DNA from: Paenibacillus gallinarum
GTDB taxonomy: Bacteria > Bacillota > Bacilli > Paenibacillales > Paenibacillaceae
DNA: 64,000 bases
Assembly (NCBI RefSeq): GCF_014836635.1
Contig: NZ_JACSQL010000002.1
Coordinates: 496,001-560,000 of the forward strand
Direction: 5' to 3'
Part shown: positions 54,570 through 63,494 of the stretch, piece by piece
Position numbering within the stretch: position 1 is the stretch's first letter
Layout: each line of letters begins with the position of its first letter
The notes under the pieces: generated by a model
Told to the model about the DNA's origin: nothing
Databases searched by the model: none
Seen by the model: only the letters and a program-made list of their open reading frames with translations
Position numbers and translations under genes: made by a program

Positions 54570-55823
54570 TTGTCTTTGTTTGTAATGAAATTCGGAGGAA
54601 GTTCCGTAGGTGATACGGAACGAATGCAGCGAGTAGCAAAACGCGTAGCCCAGAAACAAGATGAAGGACATCAATGTGTCGTTGTCGTCTCCGCTATGGG
54701 GGATACAACAGACGAACTCATTGACCAGGCAAAAATATTAAACGATAAGCTTCCTGCACGGGAAATGGATATGCTGCTCACAACGGGTGAGCAAATTTCG
54801 ATTGCTTTATTATCAATGGCAATCCAGAGCTTAGGACGTGAAACCGTCTCCTATACAGGATGGCAAGCGGGATTCCGGACTGAGCCAGTTCATGGAAAAG
54901 CACGAATTACGGATATACAGCCAGAACGAGTATTACGATCCTTGAAAGAAGGTAAAATTGTAATCGTTGCCGGATTCCAAGGTATATCCGAAGAGGGAGA
55001 AATTACGACACTCGGACGCGGCGGGTCTGATACGACAGCAGTTGCACTTGCAGCTGCGATCAAAGCCGACGCTTGCGAAATATATACAGATGTTGACGGG
55101 GTTTATTCTACTGACCCGCGAATCGTCAAGGTTGCTCGAAAACTGAGTGAAATCTCGTATGATGAAATGCTGGAACTTGCTCACCTAGGTACAGCTGTAT
55201 TGCACCCGCGTGCAGTCGAATATGCGAAACATTCGAAAGTACCTTTAGTGGTTCGATCCAGCTTTACTTATAATGAAGGAACGGTAGTGAAGGAGGAAGC
55301 AGCATTGGAACAAGGCGTAGTGGTAAGCGGTATTGCCTACGATAAAAATGTAGCGCGTATCAGTATTTTGGGAGTTGAAGATATTCCGGGCGTGCTTGCA
55401 GGTATGTTTGGTGCGTTAGCAAAAGAACAAATCGATGTTGATATTATCGTACAAAGCGGTATCAGTGATGGCAAAGCGGACTTCTCCTTTACTGTTAATT
55501 TAGATGATAGACAGCGTGCTATTGATGTCATTCAAGGAATGGAAAGCATTCTACCTTTTCGTGAAATAACGTCAGAGGATGGACTTGTGAAAATATCAAT
55601 TGTTGGTGCAGGCATGGTCAGCCATCCAGGGGTTGCTGCTCAAATGTTTGATGTCATTTCAAGCCAAGGTGTCAATATCAAAATGGTAAGCACATCAGAG
55701 ATTAAAGTTTCTTGTGTGGTTGAAGGTACAAAGCTGAATGAAGTTATTCGTGCGCTCCATACAGCTTATAACCTCGATGCAGAAGTTCAAGCTTTTGTAG
55801 GTGGACCACAAGATCGAAGATAA
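54570..55823 (+). CDS. lysC: Aspartate kinase (LysC-type)
   Basis: The 417-aa kinase opens the aspartate route to lysine, methionine and threonine. FVMKFGGSSVGDTERM (residues 4-19) binds ATP, and TLGRGGSDTTAVALAAAI and DVDGVYSTDPRI are catalytic. Two ACT domains (about 265-410) contain the feedback sites. TTG start after GGGAGTGAG. Upstream 54400-54569 holds no recognisable lysine riboswitch. The gene stands alone, which suggests a separate isozyme from any dap-linked kinase. Confidence 0.95.
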   Translation: MSLFVMKFGGSSVGDTERMQRVAKRVAQKQDEGHQCVVVVSAMGDTTDELIDQAKILNDKLPAREMDMLLTTGEQISIALLSMAIQSLGRETVSYTGWQAGFRTEPVHGKARITDIQPERVLRSLKEGKIVIVAGFQGISEEGEITTLGRGGSDTTAVALAAAIKADACEIYTDVDGVYSTDPRIVKVARKLSEISYDEMLELAHLGTAVLHPRAVEYAKHSKVPLVVRSSFTYNEGTVVKEEAALEQGVVVSGIAYDKNVARISILGVEDIPGVLAGMFGALAKEQIDVDIIVQSGISDGKADFSFTVNLDDRQRAIDVIQGMESILPFREITSEDGLVKISIVGAGMVSHPGVAAQMFDVISSQGVNIKMVSTSEIKVSCVVEGTKLNEVIRALHTAYNLDAEVQAFVGGPQDRR

Positions 55824-55840
55824 TTAAGGTATTACATCAA

Positions 55841-55882
55841 AAAAGAGGCTTACACGACAAATAACGTGTAAGCCTCTTTTTT
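55841..55882. terminator. Bidirectional terminator between lysC and comB
   Basis: AAAAGAGGCTTACACG (55841-55856) pairs perfectly with CGTGTAAGCCTCTTTT (55865-55880). Confidence 0.93.
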
Positions 55883-55885
55883 ATC

Positions 55886-56620
55886 TTAAACTAATTTTTG
55901 CTCTTGTGATTTCCATGGGATTAAAAGATGATCTTCCATAAAAGGAACAATTGTAAAAGCATTCTTTGTTAAGCAATAATCTACATCTTTTTCATGTCCC
56001 TGTTTCGTTAATCTCTTCGCCTCACTGCTCTCTTTCAGCTTATCTCTAAGGTCTGACTCACAGCCAAGATAGGCTTGATGGACAACCAATCCTAAATCAT
56101 TAAGACGCACAGGCTGCACAGCTGATTGTTTTATATATTGAATGAGCATTCCAGCGCAAAGTGCATCCTCCATAGTTAACCTGTCCTGTTGACCCGCACA
56201 TAAAATAGCGATATCCAGATCAACCTCTGTTAGCACCTCTGCACAAGCTTTTGCGTTCAAAAAAGCTGCTGTGAATATATAGGAAGCTTTTCCTGCTTTA
56301 ATTAAAGCTCTAGTACCGCTGGTAGTGGTCATAATTCCTTTTCGTCCTTCTACTAATTCTTTTGTATATTCCAAAGGTGAGTTCCCCGCATCAAATCCAG
56401 CTATTTTCTTACAGAATCGTTCGCCGCCTAGAAACATACCTTCAAGCCCAAGTTGTTTGGCTTGTGGCACCGTTTCTACGGGCGTAATGCAGATTGCTCC
56501 TTGTGCTAGTGCAGTAACAATGGTACTCGTTGTTCGGAATACATCGATAACCACTGCGCTGCGGTGAATCACATCTTCTGTGCGTATTTCACTGGCACTG
56601 GCAACAACATCGATACGCAT
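55886..56620 (-). CDS. comB: 2-phosphosulfolactate phosphatase (ComB family)
   Basis: The 244-aa enzyme matches ComB: MRIDVVASASEIRTEDVIHR, VIDVFRTTSTIVTAL, LGGERFCKKIAGFDAGNSPLEY and MTTTSGTRALIKAG. It removes phosphate from 2-phosphosulfolactate. Bacilli build sulfolactate in spores by this route (YitC), which fits the sporulation neighbourhood. It is divergent from yqhV-spoIIIA. ATG after GGGAGG. Confidence 0.92.
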   Translation of the reverse strand: MRIDVVASASEIRTEDVIHRSAVVIDVFRTTSTIVTALAQGAICITPVETVPQAKQLGLEGMFLGGERFCKKIAGFDAGNSPLEYTKELVEGRKGIMTTTSGTRALIKAGKASYIFTAAFLNAKACAEVLTEVDLDIAILCAGQQDRLTMEDALCAGMLIQYIKQSAVQPVRLNDLGLVVHQAYLGCESDLRDKLKESSEAKRLTKQGHEKDVDYCLTKNAFTIVPFMEDHLLIPWKSQEQKLV

Positions 56621-56794
56621 AGGTGTACCTCCCTAACTTGTTTTTGCACTGTTTCTCTACATGATTCAACCTATCTATTCTTACTATATGCAACAGGAGA
56701 AGGGCAGGTGCCTACCTCTTTTTTTTCTGTGGATATAAATAGACTAGTTTTGGCATATGTTCTAAGACAACTTGCTTCAGGGAGGAACTCTACA

Positions 56795-57058
56795 TTGGAC
56801 AAATATGTATTGTCGATGGCTATTTTACGTATTTTTTCAGGATCTGCTGAATTGATTGCTGCCCTGCTTATGCTGAGGTTTAATCAGGTCGAGAAAGCAC
56901 TTGCCGTGAATTCCGCCCTTGCATTTGTTGGCCCGATGATCCTTATCTTAACGACAACCATTGGTTTGGTAGGGATGGCAGACAAGCTTTCTATTGGTAA
57001 ATTGGCGTGGGTATTTATGGGAGTTACTTGTCTCTTAATTGGTATTTTAAAAAAATGA
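56795..57058 (+). CDS. yqhV: YqhV-family membrane protein
   Basis: The 87-aa protein has three helices (LSMAILRIFSGSAELIAAL, VNSALAFVGPMILILTTTIG, LAWVFMGVTCLLIGIL) and matches YqhV, which stands just before spoIIIAA in Bacillus. Function unknown. The longer open frame to 56564 is not coding; the TTG at 56795 follows GGGAGG at the right distance. Confidence 0.88.
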   Translation: MDKYVLSMAILRIFSGSAELIAALLMLRFNQVEKALAVNSALAFVGPMILILTTTIGLVGMADKLSIGKLAWVFMGVTCLLIGILKK

Positions 57059-57067
57059 TAGATTCCC

Positions 57068-57096
57068 GTCATAAAAAACGTGTACAGGCATAAATA
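57068..57096 (+). promoter_or_regulatory. Possible sigma-E promoter of the spoIIIA operon
   Basis: GTCATAA (57068-57074) and CATAAATA (57089-57096) are 14 bp apart, resembling the mother-cell sigma-E consensus (KMATATT - N14-15 - CATACAHT). The start of spoIIIAA lies 83 bp downstream. A GC-rich hairpin (GGCCC/GGGCC) lies between. Confidence 0.55.
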
Positions 57097-57178
57097 TGGG
57101 GTATGACCAACAAAAACGGGCCCCCGGAAAGGGCCTTGGAAAAAGCCCTGATCATCTAGGGAATGGGGGTGCCGGATA

Positions 57179-58153
57179 ATGAAATGGCTTGAGTTGTTTC
57201 CTGAGTCGCTAAAAATACTGCTGATGCATCTTCCTAGACCACTTCTAGAATCGTTAGAGGAAGTTCGGATTCGTGAGGGAAGGCCTCTCGAAATTAACAC
57301 AAATGGAGAGCATTATTTTGTAACCCGGCTTTCTATGCCCTCAAAAATACAGTCAGAAGCGTATTGTCCATCTAGGGAGGATACTCACCGATTTCTTGAA
57401 GTAATTAGTAATCATTCGCTGTACACCATGGAAGAAGAACTTCGCAAAGGTTTCATAACGATCCCAGGTGGTCATCGAATTGGACTTGCTGGAAGAACGG
57501 TACTTAAAAACGGAAAAGTAGAACATTTACGAGATATTAGCGGATTTAATGTTCGAATAGCCAAGGAGATAAACGGCGCAGCGGATCAGATTATTCCACA
57601 TCTTGTAGACCACCGAACTTCTCGAATCAAACATACGCTCATTGTTTCTTCTCCGCAGCAAGGGAAAACGACACTGCTTCGAGATATAGCCAGACAAATC
57701 AGTCATGGAAGCGAGAAAAGAAGAAGTTTTAAAGTGAGTATTGTGGACGAACGTTCCGAAATTGCCGGGAGTTATAAAGGCGTTCCTACCTTCGATGTTG
57801 GACCAAGAACAGACGTGATGGATGCTTGTCCGAAAGCAGAAGGGATGATGATGCTGCTGAGATCCATGTCACCCGAAGTACTGATTGTAGATGAGATCGG
57901 CAGAGAAGAAGATGCAGAAGCGATAAAAGAAGCACTGAATGCCGGTATTTCCGTCATTGCGAGCGCACATGCCAGGGATATGGCTGATCTGAGCAGACGT
58001 CCATTTATTAAGGATCTAATTCAGGAAGAATTGTTTCAGCTGTACGTTATGATTGATCGCTTCGGTAAAAAAGTGACGTACAAACTGGCAGATAATAAAA
58101 ACAGAACCATACAGCAGCAAGGCATTACGAACGTAGGTGGTGCTCATGCTTAA
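57179..58153 (+). CDS. spoIIIAA: Stage III sporulation ATPase SpoIIIAA
   Basis: The 324-aa AAA+/secretion-type ATPase powers the SpoIIIA-SpoIIQ channel between mother cell and forespore. Walker A is SSPQQGKTTLLRD (about residue 160), Walker B EVLIVDEIGREEDA (about 237). The N-terminal half holds the R/E-rich EEVRIREGRPLEI. The ATG follows GGGGGTG. First of eight tightly packed genes. Confidence 0.96.
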   Translation: MKWLELFPESLKILLMHLPRPLLESLEEVRIREGRPLEINTNGEHYFVTRLSMPSKIQSEAYCPSREDTHRFLEVISNHSLYTMEEELRKGFITIPGGHRIGLAGRTVLKNGKVEHLRDISGFNVRIAKEINGAADQIIPHLVDHRTSRIKHTLIVSSPQQGKTTLLRDIARQISHGSEKRRSFKVSIVDERSEIAGSYKGVPTFDVGPRTDVMDACPKAEGMMMLLRSMSPEVLIVDEIGREEDAEAIKEALNAGISVIASAHARDMADLSRRPFIKDLIQEELFQLYVMIDRFGKKVTYKLADNKNRTIQQQGITNVGGAHA

Positions 58154-58664
58154 ACTGATAGGTGCTCTGATGATCCTGCTTTCAGGAACTCTTCTAGGCA
58201 TGTATCAAGCCAATCTTTTTGCTTCCAGACCCAAGCAGATTAGAGAGCTTGTTCTTATCTTCCAGCGTCTGCTGACGGAAATTAATTATAGTTATAGTCC
58301 GCTTGCCGATGCCCTGCAAAAGATAGGATCGCAAGCGAGTAAACCACTTGGACGTCTTTTCATAGCGACTGCAGAGCATATGAACTCTCCCAAAGGGCAT
58401 TCGGCTAACGAAAGCTTTCACTATGCGATAGACAAATACTGGAGCCAGACAGCTATGAAACAACCAGAGAAAGACGTGATACTTCAGCTGAGTTTAAGTC
58501 TTGGGACAAGCGACAGAGAGGAACAAAATAAACACATTACGCTTGCCATCCAGCAATTAAATCATGAAGAAATCACGGCGCGGGAGGATCAACTGAAGTA
58601 TGAAAAGATGAGCCGCAGTCTTGGTCTTCTGGTCGGGGCGCTGATCGTCATCCTGATCTTATAG
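58146..58664 (+). CDS. spoIIIAB: Stage III sporulation protein SpoIIIAB
   Basis: The 172-aa protein resembles the GspF type. A hydrophobic segment starts the protein (MLKLIGALMILLSGTLLG) and another ends it (LGLLVGALIVILIL). It overlaps spoIIIAA by 8 bases. The ATG follows AGGTGG; a GTG at 58137 also lies in frame. Confidence 0.94.
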   Translation: MLKLIGALMILLSGTLLGMYQANLFASRPKQIRELVLIFQRLLTEINYSYSPLADALQKIGSQASKPLGRLFIATAEHMNSPKGHSANESFHYAIDKYWSQTAMKQPEKDVILQLSLSLGTSDREEQNKHITLAIQQLNHEEITAREDQLKYEKMSRSLGLLVGALIVILIL

Positions 58665-58680
58665 TGAGGTGCCAGAGTAG

Positions 58681-58884
58681 ATGAATTTAGAAGTGAATGC
58701 GATTTTTCAAATCGCAGGTATCGGCATTATTATCGCCATGATTCATACGGTACTAAAGCAAATGGGAAAAGAAGATATGGCGCACTGGGTAACGTTAATT
58801 GGCTTTGTGGTGGTCTTATTCATGGTGATACGAATGCTCGACAACTTGCTGCAGGAGATTAAATCTATTTTCCTTTTTCATTAA
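58681..58884 (+). CDS. spoIIIAC: Stage III sporulation protein SpoIIIAC
   Basis: The 67-aa protein has two helices (IFQIAGIGIIIAMIHTVL, VTLIGFVVVLFMVIRML) and fits SpoIIIAC. It is part of the membrane platform of the channel. RBS GTGAGGTG. Confidence 0.94.
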   Translation: MNLEVNAIFQIAGIGIIIAMIHTVLKQMGKEDMAHWVTLIGFVVVLFMVIRMLDNLLQEIKSIFLFH

Positions 58885-58914
58885 ATAGAGCCTTATCTAA
58901 ACAGGTGATTAGAA

Positions 58915-59304
58915 ATGGAAATCATTCAAATCGTAGGACTTGGACTCATAGCGACCATCCTGATTCTGATAGTCAAAGAACAAAAGCCGCTGTTTGCGTT
59001 TCTGATTGCAACGACAGCAGGGATCCTAATCTTCATGTTTGTTATCGGCAAAATTGGTGCTGTGCTTCAGGTACTCGAGAGGATGGCCCAATCCTCGGGA
59101 ATGGATGAGATCCATCTAAAAACAATACTGAAAATCATCGGTATTGCCTACATCGCAGAGTTTGGCGCACAAATTGTACGGGATGCGGGACAAGACAGCA
59201 TTGCATCCAAAATTGAACTTGCCGGCAAAGTGCTGATTCTGGTACTGGCTGTACCCATTATCAGCATTATTATCGAAACAGTGCTGAAGCTGCTGCCGGT
59301 ATAA
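58915..59304 (+). CDS. spoIIIAD: Stage III sporulation protein SpoIIIAD
   Basis: The 129-aa protein has four helices and contains DEIHLKTILKIIGIAYIAEFG, typical for SpoIIIAD. It is related to SpoIIIAC by its first half. RBS ACAGGTGA. Confidence 0.94.
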   Translation: MEIIQIVGLGLIATILILIVKEQKPLFAFLIATTAGILIFMFVIGKIGAVLQVLERMAQSSGMDEIHLKTILKIIGIAYIAEFGAQIVRDAGQDSIASKIELAGKVLILVLAVPIISIIIETVLKLLPV

Positions 59305-59324
59305 AGAGGTGGAGGAAGTAAGAT

Positions 59325-60518
59325 GTGATGAAAAATTCCAGTGGTTCCCGCAATCAGATTGTGATTGTCACACTGATGTTGTGTTTTTTCTTTGCACTTG
59401 CAAACCAGGTTTTTGCGGACTCCCCTGTAACCGACTGGGCAAACAAGCAAGTTGAACAGCTACCGACAGAGCAGGTGGAACGGTACTGGCAGTCTCTCAT
59501 TGATGAATACGGAGGATTTTTCCCTGAAGGCAAGTTGCCCTCTTTTATGGACATGCTGATGCCCGGCGGAGAAGGACTAAGTATCAAAAATATGTTTGGA
59601 GCGATAGGTCAGTATTTGTTACATGAAGTTCTCTTTAATGCAAAACTTCTCGTTACGATCATTATGCTAAACATCTTGAGTATGATTCTGGAAACACTTC
59701 AGACTGCCTTCGAAAAAAGTACGATCAGTAAAGTGGCTTACGCCATTTGTTATATGGTGATTATCGTAATTTCGATTAACAGCTTCAGTGTCGCTATTGG
59801 TTATGCCGAAGATGCGATCGATCGCATGATTGATTTTATGCTCGCTATGATTCCCCTGCTGTTTGCCTTACTTGCATCTATGGGGAACATCGTTACTGTC
59901 AGTGTCACACATCCGCTTATCGTATTCATGATTCACACGATCGGCGTACTGATCTATAAGATCGTATTTCCGCTCTTGTTCTTTTCAGCCGTTCTGCATT
60001 TAGTCAGTTCTTTAACGGACAAGTATAAGCTGACTCAGCTTGCAAACCTGCTTAGACTGATTGGAATTGGAGTGCTTGGAGTCGTACTAACCATTTTTCT
60101 AGGCGTTATCTCTGTGCAAGGGGCTACAAGCTCGGTTACAGATGGAGTTACGATTCGGGCAGCAAAGTATGTATCAGGCAATTTTGTTCCCGTCGTCGGC
60201 AAAGTTCTCGCAGATGCAACCGATACCGTTATTACGGCATCGCTGCTAGTTAAAAATTCGATTGGACTAGCGGGAGTCATTATTATTTTGTTCTTGTGTG
60301 CATTCCCAGCTCTAAAAATTTTGACTCTCGCTTTTATATATAATCTCGCGGCAGCCTTAATGCAGCCCCTCGGCGATACACCGATCGTAGGATGTCTGCA
60401 GGCGATTGGCAAAAGTCTTATCTATGTCTTCGCAGCGCTTGCAGCGGTCAGTCTTATGTTCTTTCTTGCGATAACGATCATGCTGACAGCTGGAAATATG
60501 ACAGTAATGTTGAGGTGA
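59325..60518 (+). CDS. spoIIIAE: Stage III sporulation protein SpoIIIAE
   Basis: The 397-aa protein has a signal-like first helix (VIVTLMLCFFFALANQVFA) and about eight further helices. GVISVQGATSSVTDGVTIRA is the family block. It is a core membrane part of the channel. The GTG at 59325 follows GGAGG by 9 bases; the next codon is an ATG that could start instead. Confidence 0.94.
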   Translation: MMKNSSGSRNQIVIVTLMLCFFFALANQVFADSPVTDWANKQVEQLPTEQVERYWQSLIDEYGGFFPEGKLPSFMDMLMPGGEGLSIKNMFGAIGQYLLHEVLFNAKLLVTIIMLNILSMILETLQTAFEKSTISKVAYAICYMVIIVISINSFSVAIGYAEDAIDRMIDFMLAMIPLLFALLASMGNIVTVSVTHPLIVFMIHTIGVLIYKIVFPLLFFSAVLHLVSSLTDKYKLTQLANLLRLIGIGVLGVVLTIFLGVISVQGATSSVTDGVTIRAAKYVSGNFVPVVGKVLADATDTVITASLLVKNSIGLAGVIIILFLCAFPALKILTLAFIYNLAAALMQPLGDTPIVGCLQAIGKSLIYVFAALAAVSLMFFLAITIMLTAGNMTVMLR

Positions 60519-60523
60519 TCCAA

Positions 60524-60586
60524 ATGAAGAAAATGACGAATCACAGGTACCCTTCGGTCAGAGGTCCTAATACGAAGAGGATGTAA
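60524..60586 (+). CDS. Possible 20-aa micro-ORF inside the spoIIIA operon
   Basis: An ATG behind GAGGTGATCCAA opens 20 codons (MKKMTNHRYPSVRGPNTKRM), 5 bases after the spoIIIAE stop and 27 before spoIIIAF. The ribosome site is as good as those of its neighbours. The peptide is basic and soluble. I know no such gene in Bacillus, so it is either new, a coupling element or chance. Confidence 0.4.
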   Translation: MKKMTNHRYPSVRGPNTKRM

Positions 60587-60612
60587 AAACGTACAGCACG
60601 GAGGTGGATGCA

Positions 60613-61344
60613 GTGGAATGGCTGAGCGGATGGTTACGAGAACTCATACTGGTCGTTTTACTGGCTACCTTTGTGGATATGCTGCTTCCGAATCGCTCCA
60701 TGGAGCGGTATGTCAAGCTTGTACTGAGTTTACTTATTTTGCTGACGTTAATCACCCCTTTAATCAATCTACTAAGCAGTGAACCCGATGCAAGACTTAA
60801 AGAAGCGCTTAGAGACTGGACTAAAGATGGGGCACAGATACAGGCGATGACGCTAGACGACATCCTAGATGAAGGGGAAAAGCTCCATAAGCAACAAGAT
60901 CTAAAGGCTAAGGAATGGGCGGCTAAAGAAGTAGCAAATCAAATCAAAGAGCAGATCGAACGAGAAACGGAGCTTCCGGTTGAATCGGTCAGCGTTATCC
61001 TCGGAACCGAGAAAAAAACGGAGAAAAGTGCTGAACTAACCTCCATCACCCGTGTGAAAGTCACGATGGGACAAAGTAATAAAGATAGACAGTTAACGAG
61101 GAACCTAGAAAATGGACCCATTGAAATTACTCCTGTGGATCAGAATCCCATTTCAGTCCAAATATCTGATCCTGCAAAAGAAGAGGATGCACCTGAAGAG
61201 AAGCAATATGATTCAGGAGAAGAGGCAGTCTCTGTTATGACAGGAACAGAAGCAGATCAAATCACTTCTTTGATTGAAGGACAGTGGAAGGTCGATGCCA
61301 AACATATCTTTATTTTGAAGCCTGAGAGCAGCGGGGAACTGTAA
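60613..61344 (+). CDS. spoIIIAF: Stage III sporulation protein SpoIIIAF
   Basis: The 243-aa protein has two N-terminal helices (LRELILVVLLATFVDMLLP, VLSLLILLTLITPLINLL) and a soluble C-terminal domain (about 100-243) of the SpoIIIAF type. The frame starts at GTG 60604 inside the GGAGG site, so the GTG at 60613 is preferred. Confidence 0.93.
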   Translation: MEWLSGWLRELILVVLLATFVDMLLPNRSMERYVKLVLSLLILLTLITPLINLLSSEPDARLKEALRDWTKDGAQIQAMTLDDILDEGEKLHKQQDLKAKEWAAKEVANQIKEQIERETELPVESVSVILGTEKKTEKSAELTSITRVKVTMGQSNKDRQLTRNLENGPIEITPVDQNPISVQISDPAKEEDAPEEKQYDSGEEAVSVMTGTEADQITSLIEGQWKVDAKHIFILKPESSGEL

Positions 61345-61372
61345 ACCTAATAAACCGAAAGGAGCAGCTGAA

Positions 61373-62014
61373 ATGGGGAAACTGAGAAACAGTTTGAATA
61401 AATGGATAGGATCTTCTGAAGAAGGATCAACGAAACGAACGCAAACCTTTCGGTGGTTAATTATTGTAGGCTTAATCGGTGTGGCTATTATCATCATTAG
61501 TTCATTCATTAATGTGAAAGAGATTGATACAGAAAACGTGGGGAGAGAACCGCCGCTGGACAATAGTGTACAATCTGCTTTTGGTTCTACGGAAGGTGAG
61601 ATGACTCCTTTTGATACCACCGAGCACGCTTTTGAATCCAAAATTAAAGGGATACTCGAACAAATTGTAGGCGTTGGAACGGTGGATGTCATGGTTACCA
61701 TTGATTCTACAGAGGAGATTGTGGTCGAGAGAAACCGGCAGGATACACAGCAAAATACAGAGGAAACAGACGCAAATGGTGGGAAACGCAGTATAACTCA
61801 GTACACAAGAGATGGGGAAATTGTAACCTATGATATTTCAGGAGACCAAACTCCCATCATTACCAAGAAGATTAAACCTCAAATCCGCGGTGTACTCGTC
61901 GTTGCAAAAGGGGCAGAGAATAAAATTGTTAAAGATCTCATTACAGAAGCTGTCGAAAAAGGATTAAACGTCGAATCCTATCGAATATCGGTTGTACCAA
62001 GGAAACAAGAGTAG
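61373..62014 (+). CDS. spoIIIAG: Stage III sporulation ring protein SpoIIIAG
   Basis: The 213-aa protein has one helix (about 25-43, WLIIVGLIGVAIIIISSFI) and a C-terminal ring-building domain (about 80-210; GVGTVDVMVTIDSTEEIVVE, KPQIRGVLVVAKGAENKIVK) like secretin/YscJ rings. It forms the large ring in the intermembrane space. RBS AAAGGAG. Confidence 0.95.
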   Translation: MGKLRNSLNKWIGSSEEGSTKRTQTFRWLIIVGLIGVAIIIISSFINVKEIDTENVGREPPLDNSVQSAFGSTEGEMTPFDTTEHAFESKIKGILEQIVGVGTVDVMVTIDSTEEIVVERNRQDTQQNTEETDANGGKRSITQYTRDGEIVTYDISGDQTPIITKKIKPQIRGVLVVAKGAENKIVKDLITEAVEKGLNVESYRISVVPRKQE

Positions 62015-62079
62015 ATGTATGCACCTTACCTTTAGGTGGGAGATTTAAAAACTTAAATCATTTTGGGAGGAATAAAACA

Positions 62080-62790
62080 ATGACTAACAAAAGACAAACG
62101 ATATGGCTCGTGTCCATGCTGAGTCTAATGGTCGTACTTTCTGCTTACTATCTATTCACAGAAGATACGGGGACATCTAGCCAGGTAGCAGAAACACAGC
62201 AAATCAAAGGTACGCCTAGCGATGCACAGGAAGCTTCCGCAACGAATCCGCTGGATGGACTTGTTGTAAACGAAGTTGTTACAGAAGGTCTGGTAACAGG
62301 GGAACAAACGGATGAGACCGGTGCTCCGGTTGCTCCTGATGCAGTCAAAGAAGAAGAAGTAACCTCAGAAAAAACGGATGCGGCAAAGACAGATGAAGAA
62401 GTATTGAAAGAAATGGAAGCTCAAAACACGTCCGCTTCTGCTGCTAACATATTTGAAAATTATCAATGGGAGCGTACCGCTGAGAATTCAAGAATAGAAA
62501 GTGAACTGCTTGCAACAGCAGGCGACAACAGTAAAACACCAGAAGAGAATGCAAAAGCAGTGGAGCAATTGCGTATACTAGAAGAGAAGAATTCAAAAAT
62601 TACGGGGATTGAAGAGCAACTTTCTCAGCAATATACAAATGCAATTGTAGAAGAAGATAACGATCAATATAAAGTGGTCGTGATCAGCGAAAAACTGGAA
62701 GCGAAAGATGCGGTTACCATCGTTGATATGGTCATTAATGAGCTTGATGTAACACAAGATAAAGTTCGAGTACAGTATGTAAAAGAATAA
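62080..62790 (+). CDS. spoIIIAH: Stage III sporulation ring protein SpoIIIAH
   Basis: The 236-aa protein has one helix (about 7-25) then an acidic Thr/Glu-rich linker. The YscJ/FliF-like ring domain is about 125-236 (YQWERTAENSRIESELLA, AKDAVTIVDMVINELDV). It binds SpoIIQ across the septum. Last gene of the operon; a terminator follows. RBS GGGAGG. Confidence 0.95.
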   Translation: MTNKRQTIWLVSMLSLMVVLSAYYLFTEDTGTSSQVAETQQIKGTPSDAQEASATNPLDGLVVNEVVTEGLVTGEQTDETGAPVAPDAVKEEEVTSEKTDAAKTDEEVLKEMEAQNTSASAANIFENYQWERTAENSRIESELLATAGDNSKTPEENAKAVEQLRILEEKNSKITGIEEQLSQQYTNAIVEEDNDQYKVVVISEKLEAKDAVTIVDMVINELDVTQDKVRVQYVKE

Positions 62791-62811
62791 ACAGCGTGCT
62801 CACTTTTAGGG

Positions 62812-62849
62812 AAGAGCCTCGGGACAACGTTTCCGGGCTCTTTCCATTT
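62812..62849 (+). terminator. Terminator of the spoIIIA operon
   Basis: AAGAGCC..CGGGA pairs with TCCGGGCTCTT, then a broken T-run. An extended -10 (TGATATAAT, 62860-62868) just after suggests accB has its own promoter. Confidence 0.75.
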
Positions 62850-62929
62850 TTAATGATTGTGATATAATACATAACGTTATCACTGTCCGAGTGAAGATGG
62901 CAGTATGCCGAAGGAGTGAACTATAATTC

Positions 62930-63427
62930 ATGTTTAAATTAAATGAAATTAAAGAATTAATAAAGCTGATTGATGAAACTTCTGTACAAGAGGTTGAGAT
63001 TGAAAACGAAGGTTCCAAACTGACAATACGCAAGCCAGGTCCGACTGAATATGTACAAGCACCAGTAAACGTAAGTACATATCCGCCTGCAACTCAGATG
63101 ATGCAGCCAAATTATACACCTGCAAGCAACATGCCTGGAAATCAAGCAGCGCCTGTTCAGGAATCACCGGAGAAGACGGAGTCAAATTTACATAAGATTG
63201 TTTCGCCTATGGTGGGTACATTTTATTCCTCACCGTCGCCAGAAGCAGCAGCCTTTGTAAGTCCAGGCAGCAAAGTGACGGAGAAAACAACCGTATGTAT
63301 TGTAGAAGCAATGAAACTCATGAACGAGATTGAAGCTGACGTTAAAGGCGAGATCGTTGAGATCCTCGTACAAAATGGTCAACTCGTTGAATACGGTCAA
63401 CCTTTGTTCTTGGTTAAATCGGAGTAA
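62930..63427 (+). CDS. accB: Biotin carboxyl carrier protein of acetyl-CoA carboxylase
   Basis: The 165-aa protein carries biotin on the Lys in [12 protein letters not shown] (about residue 128). [23 protein letters not shown] is the N-terminal domain, and a Pro/Ala/Gln-rich linker joins the two. It serves malonyl-CoA synthesis. RBS GAAGGAG. accC follows after 67 bases. Confidence 0.95.
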   Translation: MFKLNEIKELIKLIDETSVQEVEIENEGSKLTIRKPGPTEYVQAPVNVSTYPPATQMMQPNYTPASNMPGNQAAPVQESPEKTESNLHKIVSPMVGTFYSSPSPEAAAFVSPGSKVTEKTTVCIVEAMKLMNEIEADVKGEIVEILVQNGQLVEYGQPLFLVKSE

Positions 63428-63494
63428 TCTCCTATTGGTGAACCACTCTGTAGTACGGTTTCATTAGAGTAAAGCTCCAAAGGAGGATATATAA

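Noticed and set aside
56564..56794. N-terminal extension of YqhV
   Set aside because: It overlaps the divergent comB start region and has no ribosome site; the TTG at 56795 fits.
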